This document shows, piece after piece, positions 29,240-39,102 of a stretch of 64,000 nt of DNA. Source of the stretch: Actinobacillus equuli (GTDB taxonomy: Bacteria > Pseudomonadota > Gammaproteobacteria > Enterobacterales > Pasteurellaceae); assembly GCF_900636745.1 (NCBI RefSeq), contig NZ_LR134310.1, positions 124,001-188,000 of the forward strand. Reading direction: 5' to 3'. The notes beneath the pieces were generated by a model. That model searched no databases and was not told the DNA's origin. It was given only the letters and a program-made list of their open reading frames with translations. Position 1 is the first letter of the stretch; every line of letters starts with the position of its first letter. Both the position numbers and the translations under genes were made by a program.

Positions 29240-29259
29240 ATACCTCAGAAAATAGGTAT
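29240..29259 (-). promoter_or_regulatory. Candidate Shine-Dalgarno-sequestering stem of the TPP riboswitch
   Basis: On the minus strand ATACCT and AGGTAT pair across 8 bases. The right arm contains the AGG ribosome site 6 bases before the thiZ-like start codon. Such a stem can hide the ribosome site when TPP is bound. Confidence 0.5.
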
Positions 29260-29351
29260 GACTTAAAACCGCTAATTAACGGCTAAAATGAATTGAATGA
29301 GATGACTTTAATGAAAAAAAGAATGGAATAATTGAAATGAAAATAAGCATA

Positions 29352-29427
29352 TTAGTTTCCTACGTCAGTACTAACTGTATCAGGTTCACGGGTCTAATCT
29401 CAGCCTCATTGGAGGCACCCCGACTAA
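29352..29427 (-). promoter_or_regulatory. TPP riboswitch (THI element)
   Basis: On the minus strand the conserved cores GGGGTGCC, CTGAGA and ACCTGATACAGTTAGTAC appear in order, closed by a TTAGT/ACTAA P1 stem. It lies 116 bases before the first gene of the thiamin operon. TPP binding is expected to lower expression of the whole operon. Confidence 0.95.
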
Positions 29428-29485
29428 AAAATTGTTAATAGTGTAAAGAAATTACCGATAAAAACCAATCGGTTACTTTTGAATA

Positions 29486-29501
29486 TGTGAACAAGATCAC
29501 A
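29486..29501. promoter_or_regulatory. CRP binding site
   Basis: TGTGAACAAGATCACA has both perfect half-sites TGTGA-N6-TCACA. It is centred about 66 bases upstream of the riboswitch 5' end, a class I activator spacing for the thiamin operon. Confidence 0.65.
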
Positions 29502-29511
29502 TTACAAAAAA

Positions 29512-29572
29512 ACAAGCGGTTAAAAAATGTAACTTTTTTGTAAAAAAATCACAAAATTTAACCGCTTGCCTC
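29512..29572 (-). terminator. Uptake-signal terminator of the GDSL autotransporter gene
   Basis: CAAGCGGTTAAA and TTTAACCGCTTG arms flank an A/T-rich loop, 13 bases beyond the autotransporter stop codon. Confidence 0.65.
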
Positions 29573-29584
29573 AAGATTAGAGGT

Positions 29585-31597
29585 TTAGAACTGATAACCT
29601 ACATGAGTATGGAATGATGTACCTGAGAAGTTATCACGACGACCTAAATCACGTTGTACCGCAAGTTGGAAATGCCACGGACTTGCTTTCGCTTTCCAAT
29701 CAAGACCGGCTTGTACATTTACCCAGCTCTTATCCGCTTGTGCTAAACCGACTTTAAATTGGCTACCGTTAAAGCTAGTCAATAATTCTGCCGGTGAATC
29801 ACGCCACTCTTTTACCCAGCGAGCATTCACATACGGTTGCCAATCTGCAAATTGATAACGGTATTCGGCACCTACACCGCTACGCACGCTACGAATTTGT
29901 TGCTCTGCAAAACTTAATCGCATTGCATTCGCTTTCGTCTCGCCAAAATCGATTACTTTGCCATGGCTATTGGTAAGATCTGCTAACAACGCCACTTGTT
30001 TATTATCAAATTGCCATTCATAACCACCAAATACGCCGGCACTGATTACTGCCCCACTCGTCTCACCTTTTTGTGAACGTTTAGCACTACCTAGCTGAAT
30101 TTGACTACTGGTTTTATAGTCGTTATCGCTTAACTGTAATGCTGCACCGACCCACCATTTATCCGCATCATAACGCACTGCGGTATTAATCGCTTTACTC
30201 TTAATTTCGCCTTTAGTTGAGCCTTTTGAGCCTTCTAAATCACTTTGGCTAAATAATGCCGAGAATTGCCATTGTGGCGTAAATTGCGCTTTCAAACCTG
30301 CATAAATCGCATCACCTTCGTTATAACGTTGATATGCTGCGATACCTTGTACGGTTTTAGCTTCTTGTTTTAATAAACGATTAAGATTGCTTTGTTGGCG
30401 AGCGAAATCAAAAGTTTTCTCCGTTGAATGTAACGCTAATTGTGGCAATACGCTTACTTCGCTCGGCGCTTGTAATACATTTAAAATATAATCCGCCATC
30501 ACTTTGTGCGCTACAGCACCCGGGTGGAAACCGTCTGCAAATAATTTACCGTCTGCATTCGCTTGATCCGCTACCGTACAACCTGGCTTCGTAGTCGATG
30601 CACATACTGTTGCGGTCGTGTTGGTTAAACCGAAGTCCGCCGGATTACTCAACATATCCGTAAATAATGCATCCGTATCAATGCGTACAATATTGCCACC
30701 CACTGAATTTAATGCTTGAGTGGTTGCGCTATTTAAGAAACTTGTCGCACTTGCCGCTTGTGTAGCAAACTGTTGATACTGTTGAAGAAGCGTATTGGTA
30801 AAAGTCTTCTGATCAATTACTGCACTTAATGCGTTACCTAATTTAGATTGGTAAAGCGCCCCTACCGTATTTGCCAATACCTGCATACGTGCATTTTCAA
30901 AATCCGTCAGGTTTTTTTGAGTACTGTTATTTAACGCAGCTAAATTTGCATCAAACGCATCCTGAAAAGCTTTCTTTGCCATTTCACCATAGCCTGTTTG
31001 AGCTGCGAAACTACTTGCTACAGATGCACCAAATTGTTGGAATAACGATGGTGTATAAGCTACATTTGGTACTGTCGGTGCCACAAGTAAACTCACACCG
31101 GCTTGTTTTAATGCCGCCCACTGCTGCGCACTATTTTGTGCTGCTACGGTACTTTCGGTTTGAACAGTCTGTAAAGCATCTTGGCTTGCTATCGCTTTCG
31201 TTAAAATTGCCGGCATATCATTGCCGCCTGCCCACATAACATGTAACGCATCATTTTTTACGCCATTTGCTAAGTAATTTTGAATTTGTTGTGCGACTGC
31301 AACATTAGGCTGCACATTGGTATATTGGCTATTAGTTGGAACAACTACCCCACCGCTATAAGCATAGTTAGATCCACCTTTTGATGAAGCGGTTAAAGTA
31401 CTGCCCAATGTTTTTGCTACATGTTCATTATAAAGGGCATTTGGTGTGCCGTTCGGTTGATTATAGGTCGCTTTATTTAACCATCCTGTTTGTCCCACAT
31501 CGCTTAAACTGTCTCCAAATACTACAACATCTTGCGCTATTGCCGCAGAGGTTAAGGCTGAAGCGAATAACGCTAAATATGTTTTTTTCATTTCCAC
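29585..31597 (-). CDS. Autotransporter with GDSL esterase/lipase passenger
   Basis: About 670 residues. The start is placed at GTG 31597 because AGGAG sits 7 bases upstream; an ATG two codons later has worse spacing. A signal peptide ends near AIAQ. The passenger shows the SGNH/GDSL block VVFGDSLSDVG at once and the catalytic Asp-His in DGFHPGAVAH near residue 370. The last ~280 residues form an autotransporter beta-barrel ending in an aromatic (HVGYQF). By family (EstA, McaP) it is a surface esterase or phospholipase and possible adhesin. It is a single gene with terminators on both sides. Confidence 0.88.
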   Translation of the reverse strand: MEMKKTYLALFASALTSAAIAQDVVVFGDSLSDVGQTGWLNKATYNQPNGTPNALYNEHVAKTLGSTLTASSKGGSNYAYSGGVVVPTNSQYTNVQPNVAVAQQIQNYLANGVKNDALHVMWAGGNDMPAILTKAIASQDALQTVQTESTVAAQNSAQQWAALKQAGVSLLVAPTVPNVAYTPSLFQQFGASVASSFAAQTGYGEMAKKAFQDAFDANLAALNNSTQKNLTDFENARMQVLANTVGALYQSKLGNALSAVIDQKTFTNTLLQQYQQFATQAASATSFLNSATTQALNSVGGNIVRIDTDALFTDMLSNPADFGLTNTTATVCASTTKPGCTVADQANADGKLFADGFHPGAVAHKVMADYILNVLQAPSEVSVLPQLALHSTEKTFDFARQQSNLNRLLKQEAKTVQGIAAYQRYNEGDAIYAGLKAQFTPQWQFSALFSQSDLEGSKGSTKGEIKSKAINTAVRYDADKWWVGAALQLSDNDYKTSSQIQLGSAKRSQKGETSGAVISAGVFGGYEWQFDNKQVALLADLTNSHGKVIDFGETKANAMRLSFAEQQIRSVRSGVGAEYRYQFADWQPYVNARWVKEWRDSPAELLTSFNGSQFKVGLAQADKSWVNVQAGLDWKAKASPWHFQLAVQRDLGRRDNFSGTSFHTHVGYQF

Positions 31598-31620
31598 TAT
31601 TTTTCTCCTAAAAATACAAA

Positions 31621-31663
31621 GCGATAACATTTATTTACAAGAAATGTAAATAAATGTTATCGC
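31621..31663 (-). terminator. Terminator of the AGCS symporter gene
   Basis: Perfect 19-base arms (GCGATAACATTTATTTACA and complement) with a 5-base loop, followed on the minus strand by TTTGTATTTTT. It ends a few bases before the autotransporter ribosome site. Confidence 0.85.
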
Positions 31664-31699
31664 CTTACAAAAGAAAAACAGATTGGACTTGTTAGCTAA

Positions 31700-33148
31700 T
31701 TAGTCGTTTTTTGACTTCCAAATTAGCGGATCCACACCACGATGAATTAAATCTTGGTGCTCTTCAATCTTAAATACAGGTTCTTGCCCTGCTTTAATCT
31801 GACGAATATAGTCTTTCAATAAACGCCATACGATTGGTGCAAGAATTAAGATAGCAACTAAGTTAATCACTGCCATTGATGCCATAACCGTATCTGCGAA
31901 TGCCCAAACGATACCACCGTCACGTACTGCACCGAAATAAACAAAGAATAATACGATGATTCTGAAACCCCAAACGAACCAAGGTTTGTTTTTGATATAA
32001 CGAATATTAGTTTCCGCATAAGCGTAGTTACCGATAATTGAGGTATAGCAGAATAATAACAAGATGAATGCTAAGAAATGTAAGCCGAATTCACCTAAAT
32101 GGTATTGCAATGCGGTTTGTGTTAATTCAACACCTTTTAATGTTTCATTACCGTAGTTATCCGACATCAAGATAATCACTGCCGTACAAGTACAAACCAC
32201 CATCGTATCGACAAATACGCCTAGCATCTGAATTAAGCCTTGGCTTGCCGGGTGTTTGGCATCTGAGGTTGCAGCTGAATTCGGTGCAGAACCCATACCC
32301 GCTTCATTCGAGAATAAACCACGTTTGATCCCCATTAGCATGGTTTTTGACACTAATGTACCGAACATACCACCGGCTGCTGCCGAGAAATCAAATGCAC
32401 TATCAATAATTAAAGTTAATACGGACGGAACACGTTCAATGTTCATTCCTAGAATGATTACGGCAATAATGAGATAGAATAATGCCATCATCGGCACAAC
32501 TTTTGATGAGACTTGACCAATAAGTTTAACGCCACCGGAAATAATAATACCGGTTACGATAACTAGCACAACGCCGACATATTGTCCGTCCCATTCCCAA
32601 GCTTTACTTGTTGCAGCCACAATGGAGTTAGATTGTACGGCATTAAAAGCGAAGCCGAATGTGAAAATTAAAGTGACGGCAAACGCAATCGCCATCGGTT
32701 TAAACTTTAAGCCGCGAGTAATATAGTAAGCAGGGCCGCCACGAAACATACCGTTTGGATCTCGTGTTTTATATAATTGAGCAAGTGATGATTCCGCAAA
32801 TGCCGAACTCATTCCCATTAATGCGGTTACCCACATCCAAAATACTGCGCCCGGGCCACCTAATGCAATTGCGGTTGCCACACCGCCGATGTTACCCACA
32901 CCGACTCGGCTTGCTAAACCGGTTGCAAATGCCTGAAACGGTGTAAGTGAGTTCCCTTCTGCTGAACGTCCGCCCCACATTTCTTGAATGCTTCTCGGCA
33001 ATAAACGTAATTGCACCAAACCGGTAGTAATGGTAAAAAACATTCCGACGCCTAAAAGTAGAAGAATGGTTACATCCCAAAGCGGTCCGTCAACAGTATT
33101 GACAATCCACGTCAGCAGGTTTTCAAAGCCTGAAACAATAAAATCCAT
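31700..33148 (-). CDS. Alanine/glycine:cation symporter (AGCS family)
   Basis: 482 residues with about 10-11 membrane segments. The AGCS signature GLASRVGVGNIGGVATAIALGGPGAVFWMW is near residue 75. Family members take up alanine or glycine with sodium ions. It is monocistronic, with its own terminator. The exact amino acid is not shown by the sequence. Confidence 0.92.
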   Translation of the reverse strand: MDFIVSGFENLLTWIVNTVDGPLWDVTILLLLGVGMFFTITTGLVQLRLLPRSIQEMWGGRSAEGNSLTPFQAFATGLASRVGVGNIGGVATAIALGGPGAVFWMWVTALMGMSSAFAESSLAQLYKTRDPNGMFRGGPAYYITRGLKFKPMAIAFAVTLIFTFGFAFNAVQSNSIVAATSKAWEWDGQYVGVVLVIVTGIIISGGVKLIGQVSSKVVPMMALFYLIIAVIILGMNIERVPSVLTLIIDSAFDFSAAAGGMFGTLVSKTMLMGIKRGLFSNEAGMGSAPNSAATSDAKHPASQGLIQMLGVFVDTMVVCTCTAVIILMSDNYGNETLKGVELTQTALQYHLGEFGLHFLAFILLLFCYTSIIGNYAYAETNIRYIKNKPWFVWGFRIIVLFFVYFGAVRDGGIVWAFADTVMASMAVINLVAILILAPIVWRLLKDYIRQIKAGQEPVFKIEEHQDLIHRGVDPLIWKSKND

Positions 33149-33252
33149 TAAAAAAGCCTCATAAAAGTTAAAAATAGAAAAAGGGAAACGATTGCATTGT
33201 AATGATTTTTTAACGTTTGAAAAGATTTTTTAATCTAGTCAATTAACAAAAG

Positions 33253-34260
33253 TTATCGTCTTAATAATCCGGATCCGGTCGTAATCTCAATAAAACTGCT
33301 ATGAAATAAGGTAATTCCTAGCAGAATCAAGCCAAGTCCCGCTGCAATCTTTAAAAGGAGTACCAGTTTTTTACTGGTCTGTTCAGAGATATACCACGAA
33401 CTTAAACGAATCGCTTTATTACGAGCGACTAAGACTAGCCAAGCAAATAAACTTAAGGTTAAACCTGTTCCGACCGCCATCACCAATGCTGAAGCAATAC
33501 CCCAAGCATATAAATCCAATGTATAGGCTAAAAATAAAACTAAAATCGCACCGGAACAGGGTCTGGCGCCAATACTGAGAATAATCATCAGTTGAGCTTT
33601 CCAATCTTTTGCTTTCTGCATTTGATCAGAAGATGGCAAATGTTGATGCCCGCAGCCACAATTCTCTGAATGAATATGCGGTTTAGCGTTAACAAGCGGT
33701 CGAATTTGACTGATTTTTTGCAAATTCGGGGCTGCCGAGATTTTGCGAATATTAGGCTTTTGCTGCACGGTCGTTTTTACTTTCCGTGAAACATTTTTTA
33801 ATGCTTGATAGCACCAATAGATACCAAACAAAATCATCAAGGCAAAACTGCCCCGCTCCACCCATTTAAGTGTAAAATTAAAGTAGCTGCGAGAAAGTGT
33901 AAAGACCACCACAATGACCGTCACCAAACTCACTGCGACAATACCTTGCATTAGCGCAGATAATAAGCTGATCTTCATAGCTTGGTTTAGTTTAGTTTTT
34001 TCAAGCGAAAGATAACTGGTCAAAATAAATTTACCGTGTCCCGGGCCTAACGCGTGAAACACTCCATAGAGAAAACTAATAAGCATCAATGTCATACCGG
34101 CTTGTTGCGAATGCATACTTAATGCGGTAAGTGAACCGGAAAGCTGTTGGTTAAACGCTTTCTGCCATACCATTACCTGATAAAGCATCACCGGATAGCT
34201 TTGGTAAATGGCAAAAAATACGAGAAATATGGCCGCTAGCCAAATTGCAGATTTACCCAT
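33253..34260 (-). CDS. zevB: ZevB, NicO-family inner-membrane zinc transport protein
   Basis: 335 residues from ATG 34260 (TAATG overlap with zevA; an ATG three codons earlier is possible). It has several membrane helices, a GVFHALGPGHGKF motif with metal-binding histidines, and a cytosolic or periplasmic loop HIHSENCGCGHQH rich in His/Cys. Nickel/cobalt transporter (NicO) family. The pairing with a DUF1007 gene matches H. influenzae ZevAB, reported to be needed for growth in low zinc. Metal choice here is inference from that. Confidence 0.8.
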   Translation of the reverse strand: MGKSAIWLAAIFLVFFAIYQSYPVMLYQVMVWQKAFNQQLSGSLTALSMHSQQAGMTLMLISFLYGVFHALGPGHGKFILTSYLSLEKTKLNQAMKISLLSALMQGIVAVSLVTVIVVVFTLSRSYFNFTLKWVERGSFALMILFGIYWCYQALKNVSRKVKTTVQQKPNIRKISAAPNLQKISQIRPLVNAKPHIHSENCGCGHQHLPSSDQMQKAKDWKAQLMIILSIGARPCSGAILVLFLAYTLDLYAWGIASALVMAVGTGLTLSLFAWLVLVARNKAIRLSSWYISEQTSKKLVLLLKIAAGLGLILLGITLFHSSFIEITTGSGLLRR

Positions 34261-34901
34261 TATTCGCATACGACTGTTACCTTTTGTGCGAATTGTGCGC
34301 CTAGGGAATTATCTTCATTTTCAGACATTTCCGGTGATTGGTTTTTATCTAAACTGGAAGCATATAGACGAAGAGAATTACTGATTTTCGGCTGGGTTAA
34401 TGTCGCTTTACACTGTGAGTTGCTAATAGACAATGCGTTAGCACTATTATATTCCATCCCCATATAATAGCTTGGTTCATAGGTGTAAAAGCGGATTGGG
34501 TTATTTTTGAGATCATGCGGTTTACTTAACGGAATCGTAATATAAAACACAACTCTATTGCCATGAATTTTAAAACGAGTATTAAGTGGTTTCGCACTAA
34601 ATTTGATAGGTTGGTCTTTCGCATCATAAAGATAGCTGAAATAATGCGTTTCAATAGCGGTTTGCGTCATTTCATCGGTAATTGATTTTTCTGTTACTGC
34701 TTTATTCGTGCTGTTATTTACTTCATAAATCAATTCTGCTGAGGCAATCTCATCCAGCATCCACTCCATTTCAAACGCATTTAGCTTTGTCCCTTCTACC
34801 AAGATGTTATTTTTTAAATCGACAAAAGAATGCGGGTGTGCAAGTAATACCGGACTAAACAATACCACTGAAAATATACTGAATAATTTTACTAATTTCA
34901 T
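34260..34901 (-). CDS. zevA: ZevA, DUF1007 periplasmic protein
   Basis: 213 residues with a signal peptide ending LLAHPHSF; the HPHSFVDL motif directly after it is the DUF1007 hallmark and a likely metal site. FEMEWMLDE is also conserved in the family. It is coupled to zevB by a one-base overlap. It probably presents zinc to ZevB. Confidence 0.82.
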   Translation of the reverse strand: MKLVKLFSIFSVVLFSPVLLAHPHSFVDLKNNILVEGTKLNAFEMEWMLDEIASAELIYEVNNSTNKAVTEKSITDEMTQTAIETHYFSYLYDAKDQPIKFSAKPLNTRFKIHGNRVVFYITIPLSKPHDLKNNPIRFYTYEPSYYMGMEYNSANALSISNSQCKATLTQPKISNSLRLYASSLDKNQSPEMSENEDNSLGAQFAQKVTVVCE

Positions 34902-34918
34902 TGAGTCTCCCTATTAGA

Positions 34919-34955
34919 AAAACAAAAAGCGAACAAGTCACCCTGTTCGCTCTTT
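34919..34955 (-). terminator. rnpB terminator
   Basis: AGCGAACA and TGTTCGCT arms with an 8-base loop, followed on the minus strand by TTTTTGTTTTT. Confidence 0.85.
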
Positions 34956-34960
34956 TAGAA

Positions 34961-35350
<390 letters not shown>

Positions 35351-35358
35351 AATAGCGA

Positions 35359-35387
35359 GTATAGCGGATTTACAAAGTTTTGCCAAT
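35359..35387 (-). promoter_or_regulatory. rnpB promoter
   Basis: On the minus strand TTGGCA (35387-35382), 17-base spacer, TATACT (35364-35359), 8-9 bases before the mature RNA 5' end. Confidence 0.8.
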
Positions 35388-35418
35388 ATTTAACCGCTTG
35401 TTCGGCTAATTATTGGTA

Positions 35419-35454
35419 AATAAAAAAGGATTAAGTTCCGAAAAACTTAATCCT
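35419..35454 (-). terminator. rplY terminator
   Basis: AGGATTAAGT and ACTTAATCCT with an 8-base loop, followed by TTTTTTATTT on the minus strand. Confidence 0.8.
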
Positions 35455-35484
35455 CTCTTTTTACTCACTTTTAACGTTTAAAAA

Positions 35485-35772
35485 TTAAACGCGTTTGAAG
35501 TCCAAGTGAACTAATTTTGGTTTAGTTGGGTGACGTTGAATCGCTTGTACTTTAACTTGCTCTTCTTTACCTGCTACAACGATAGTTAATACTTCGCTAT
35601 AGAACGCATCGTGGATTTGTGCGTTGTTTACGTTATCGTGGTTTAAAACGATTGATACAGGCTCTGCGTTACCACCGTAGATGATTGCAGGAACTTGACC
35701 ATTGTGACGCAGGCGGCGGCTCGCACCCTTACCTTGCGCAGAACGAACTTCAGCTTCAAATTTGAATGACAT
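35485..35772 (-). CDS. rplY: 50S ribosomal protein L25
   Basis: 95 residues, the short E. coli-type L25 without the CTC extension. It starts [22 protein letters not shown], the 5S-rRNA-binding N-terminal pattern. Monocistronic, with a terminator behind it. Confidence 0.96.
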   Translation of the reverse strand: MSFKFEAEVRSAQGKGASRRLRHNGQVPAIIYGGNAEPVSIVLNHDNVNNAQIHDAFYSEVLTIVVAGKEEQVKVQAIQRHPTKPKLVHLDFKRV

Positions 35773-35914
35773 TGTTTGATTCTCTTAAAGTAAAAAGGAA
35801 CATAACGTTCCGTGAATATAAAAAATAGCAGGCGACCCAGCTATTTCACAAAAGAATTTCGACTAAAAAAGTCGAGTGCGTATTCTACGCATTTTTCTAA
35901 CAAAATGCAAAACA

Positions 35915-35942
35915 AAAAGAGGCGAATAGTATCGCCTCTTTT
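35915..35942 (-). terminator. Malic enzyme gene terminator
   Basis: AAAAGAGGCGA and TCGCCTCTTTT with a 6-base loop, 15 bases after the stop codon. Confidence 0.85.
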
Positions 35943-35956
35943 CATTATTTAAACAA

Positions 35957-37225
35957 TTAAGCTACAAGTGCTTTTACTTGTTTTGCATACGCATCCCAAT
36001 CGGTAATCGGGCGAGTTGCCACGCCTGAATCCATTGCCGCTTTCGCAACCGCTGATGAAACCGCCACAATTAAACGTGGGTCAAATGGAGTTGGAATTAC
36101 ATAATCCGGGCCGAATGATAATTCACCATAGGTTGATAATACTTCGAACGGAACCGGCTCTTTCGCTAAATCTGCAATTGCGTGTGCCGCTGCCATTTTC
36201 ATTTCTTCATTAATAGTGGTTGCACCAACATCTAACGCACCACGGAATAAGAATGGGAAGCAAAGCACGTTATTTACTTGGTTCGGATAATCTGAACGAC
36301 CGGTACATACGATCGCATCCGCACGTACAGCTTTTGCTTCGTGTGGTGTTGTCTCCGGCACTGGATTTGCTAATGCAAGAATTAACGGATCTTTTGCCAT
36401 GGTTTTGATCATATCTTGGCTTAATGCCCCCGCTTTAGAACAGCCTAAGAATACGTCCGCACCCGCTACTGCATCCGCAAGCGTACGCCAACCGTTATCT
36501 TCAATCGCATAGAATTGTTTGGTTTCATCCATATTATCGCCACGACCTTGGTAAATCACCCCTTTAGAATCGCACATCGTAATATTTTCTTTTTTGAAAC
36601 CTAATGAGCGTAATAGGTTGGTACAAGCAATTGCAGATGCGCCCGCACCGTTAACTACTAAACGAACTTCACTAATATCTTTCCCCACGATTTGTAAACC
36701 GTTTACAGCTGCTGCGCCTACGATAATAGCCGTACCGTGTTGGTCGTCATGGAATACAGGAATGCCCATACGCTCACGTAATTTTTTCTCAATATAGAAA
36801 CATTCCGGCGCTTTGATATCTTCTAAGTTGATCCCACCGAAAGTTGGCTCTAACGCTGCGATAATATCGACTAATTTATCCGGATCATGTTCGTTAATTT
36901 CGATATCAAATACATCAACACCGGCAAATTTTTTGAATAATACACCCTTACCTTCCATTACCGGTTTAGACGCTAATGCACCGATATTACCTAAACCAAG
37001 TACGGCTGTACCGTTTGAAATTACTGCCACTAAGTTACCACGAGCGGTATAACGACGCGCTGCTGCCGGATCTTTTTCAATTTCTAAACAAGGTTCTGCT
37101 ACACCAGGGGAATAAGCTAATGCTAAATCATGCTGTGTCGCAAGTGATTTGGTTGGTGTAACTGCAATTTTGCCCGGCACGGGGAATTCATGAAAATCTA
37201 ACGCTTGTTGTCTTAAATCGCTCAT
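35957..37225 (-). CDS. Malic enzyme, short form (MaeB-like without PTA domain)
   Basis: 422 residues: malic N domain ([16 protein letters not shown]; catalytic-region [11 protein letters not shown]), metal-binding [12 protein letters not shown], and the NAD(P)-binding domain ([16 protein letters not shown]). It turns malate to pyruvate and CO2 with NAD(P)+. E. coli MaeB has an extra phosphotransacetylase domain of about 330 residues that is missing here; short forms are common. It lies next to the citrate locus and may help dispose of C4 acids. Cofactor preference cannot be read off safely. Confidence 0.9.
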   Translation of the reverse strand: MSDLRQQALDFHEFPVPGKIAVTPTKSLATQHDLALAYSPGVAEPCLEIEKDPAAARRYTARGNLVAVISNGTAVLGLGNIGALASKPVMEGKGVLFKKFAGVDVFDIEINEHDPDKLVDIIAALEPTFGGINLEDIKAPECFYIEKKLRERMGIPVFHDDQHGTAIIVGAAAVNGLQIVGKDISEVRLVVNGAGASAIACTNLLRSLGFKKENITMCDSKGVIYQGRGDNMDETKQFYAIEDNGWRTLADAVAGADVFLGCSKAGALSQDMIKTMAKDPLILALANPVPETTPHEAKAVRADAIVCTGRSDYPNQVNNVLCFPFLFRGALDVGATTINEEMKMAAAHAIADLAKEPVPFEVLSTYGELSFGPDYVIPTPFDPRLIVAVSSAVAKAAMDSGVATRPITDWDAYAKQVKALVA

Positions 37226-37399
37226 ATAGCCTATCCTTAATAATACGACAAATTGATGTGTGTTTTAACTGTTAATAATTGAAAGATGGCTGAATACAAC
37301 ACATCTCTAAATTATTAACAATGCCACAGTATTTTACTGCAAAAATTAGCAATTTTGTGTGATTTGGATCTAATTTTTAACAGTTTGTTAAACATAACA

Positions 37400-37447
37400 A
37401 AAAACGGTGGGATTTTGCAAAAAAATTGCCAAATCCCACCGCTATTT
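37400..37447 (-). terminator. citT terminator
   Basis: CGGTGGGATTT and AAATCCCACCG arms with a 15-base loop, A-rich before and T-rich after on the relevant strand. Confidence 0.8.
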
Positions 37448-37464
37448 TACTCTAATTAGGTAGA

Positions 37465-38916
37465 TTAATTCACTGTTGGTAACCAACCCGCCGAGAATAA
37501 GAATTCCCACCATGCGATACCTAATGTTGCATGAATAATCAAGCTACCGAACGCAATAATAAAGCCAGCTGTCCACCAAGATTTGATGTCGTTATAACCC
37601 GCACCAAACGTAATCGGACCAGGACCACCGCCATAGTGAGTCACAGAACCACCGTAAGAGTTCGAGAATAATAAGCCTAACGCTAATAATTCTACCGGCG
37701 CTCCCGCTACTTTACCAACTGTCGCAAACACAGGTACCATTGCAGCTACATAAGCACCGCCTGAAGCAAATAGATAACGTACAGATACACTTAAAATTAA
37801 GATAACGACTAACGCAATGTTACCGTGATCACCAAAATTCAGATTTGCACTTAATGTATTTGCCAACCACTCAAAGAACTTCGCTTTTTCTAAGATACCT
37901 GACATACCAATGATACCACCGTACCAAATTAAGGTATCCCAGCCCGCTTTGTTTTTACGTACATCATCCCAAGATACAATGCTTAATACCACGCAAAGTA
38001 CCATGGTAATTAATGCCACTGTGGTTGAGTTCACATGTAAGAAATCCGCAAAGATCCAACCTAATAACGCCAATACGAATAAAACCGCTAATGATTTTTC
38101 ACGGAAGCTCATTGGGCCTAGTTCTTCTAAGCCTTTCTTCGCAATTGCTTTATTATCTACTTTAGTTAATTCCGGTTTTGCAATCAAATAACATACAAAC
38201 GGAATAATAAATAAACATAATAAACCCGGGACAGAAGCGGCTAAGAACCATTGAACCCAGTTTAAATTTAAGCCTAAGATTGGGGCCATTAACGAAAGTG
38301 CTAACGCATTCGGTGCCATCGCCGTTAAGAAAATATAGCTGGTTGTCTTAACCACCATATAGACATTTAACAATAAATAGCGACCGGCTAATTTAGGTGA
38401 TTTTTCAGGATCTGAACCTAATGCAACCGCAACACTATTAATGATTGGGAATACAATACCACCGGCACGAGCAGTATTTGATGGAGTAGCTGGAGAAAGT
38501 AATAAATCAAGGAAAACGGTCACATAACCTAAACGAAGTGTCGTACTACCTAACCAACTAATCATATGGTAAGCAATACGTTTACCTAAACCGGTAATCA
38601 CAAATGCAGAGCTTAGTGTAAATGCTGTAAAAATTAACCAAGTCGTACCCGATTGATAACCGGCTAAAGTGTGGCTTACTTTTACAAACTCACTTGCCCC
38701 TTCAGTATTACCGATAGTTGCTGCAGAAGCAGCTACAGCGGCAAGTAATAATACCGGCTCACCATAAGGTTTCATGACAAGACCGACAATCGTTGCAATA
38801 TAAATACCTAATAAGCGCCACGCAATAAGCGGCAGACCTTCCGGTGCGGGTAATAAGAAAAATATAATCGGTATCGCAACTAATACCGCTAATTTCTGAG
38901 CCTTTGATAAAGCCAT
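37465..38916 (-). CDS. citT: Citrate/dicarboxylate:anion antiporter (DASS/CitT-like)
   Basis: 483 residues, many membrane helices. Features include SPATPSNTARAGGIVFPI (DASS signature SNT) near residue 150 and NSYGGSVTHYGGGPGPI near the C-terminus. In E. coli CitT swaps external citrate for internal succinate. Its place directly after the citrate lyase operon supports citrate, though tartrate or other dicarboxylates are possible. It has its own 186-base upstream region with a palindrome. Confidence 0.85.
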   Translation of the reverse strand: MALSKAQKLAVLVAIPIIFFLLPAPEGLPLIAWRLLGIYIATIVGLVMKPYGEPVLLLAAVAASAATIGNTEGASEFVKVSHTLAGYQSGTTWLIFTAFTLSSAFVITGLGKRIAYHMISWLGSTTLRLGYVTVFLDLLLSPATPSNTARAGGIVFPIINSVAVALGSDPEKSPKLAGRYLLLNVYMVVKTTSYIFLTAMAPNALALSLMAPILGLNLNWVQWFLAASVPGLLCLFIIPFVCYLIAKPELTKVDNKAIAKKGLEELGPMSFREKSLAVLFVLALLGWIFADFLHVNSTTVALITMVLCVVLSIVSWDDVRKNKAGWDTLIWYGGIIGMSGILEKAKFFEWLANTLSANLNFGDHGNIALVVILILSVSVRYLFASGGAYVAAMVPVFATVGKVAGAPVELLALGLLFSNSYGGSVTHYGGGPGPITFGAGYNDIKSWWTAGFIIAFGSLIIHATLGIAWWEFLFSAGWLPTVN

Positions 38917-39050
38917 AAGTTCACCTCTGTGTAAAAATTAAAATATATAAAACACGAAACTCTCATACCTCTAAAGAGTGATGCTGCTATTTTTACCACA
39001 ACTTAATACTAAAAACCTTGATATTTCTCTAAGTTTTGCAATTTTTTTAT

Positions 39051-39069
39051 TGATTAAAATAATTAATCA
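39051..39069. promoter_or_regulatory. Palindrome upstream of citT
   Basis: TGATTA-N7-TAATCA between citXG and citT. Possible operator; half-sites resemble FNR ends but the spacing is wrong. Confidence 0.3.
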
Positions 39070-39102
39070 CAATCTATATTTTCTTGAAGTTTGAAAAAAA
39101 AC

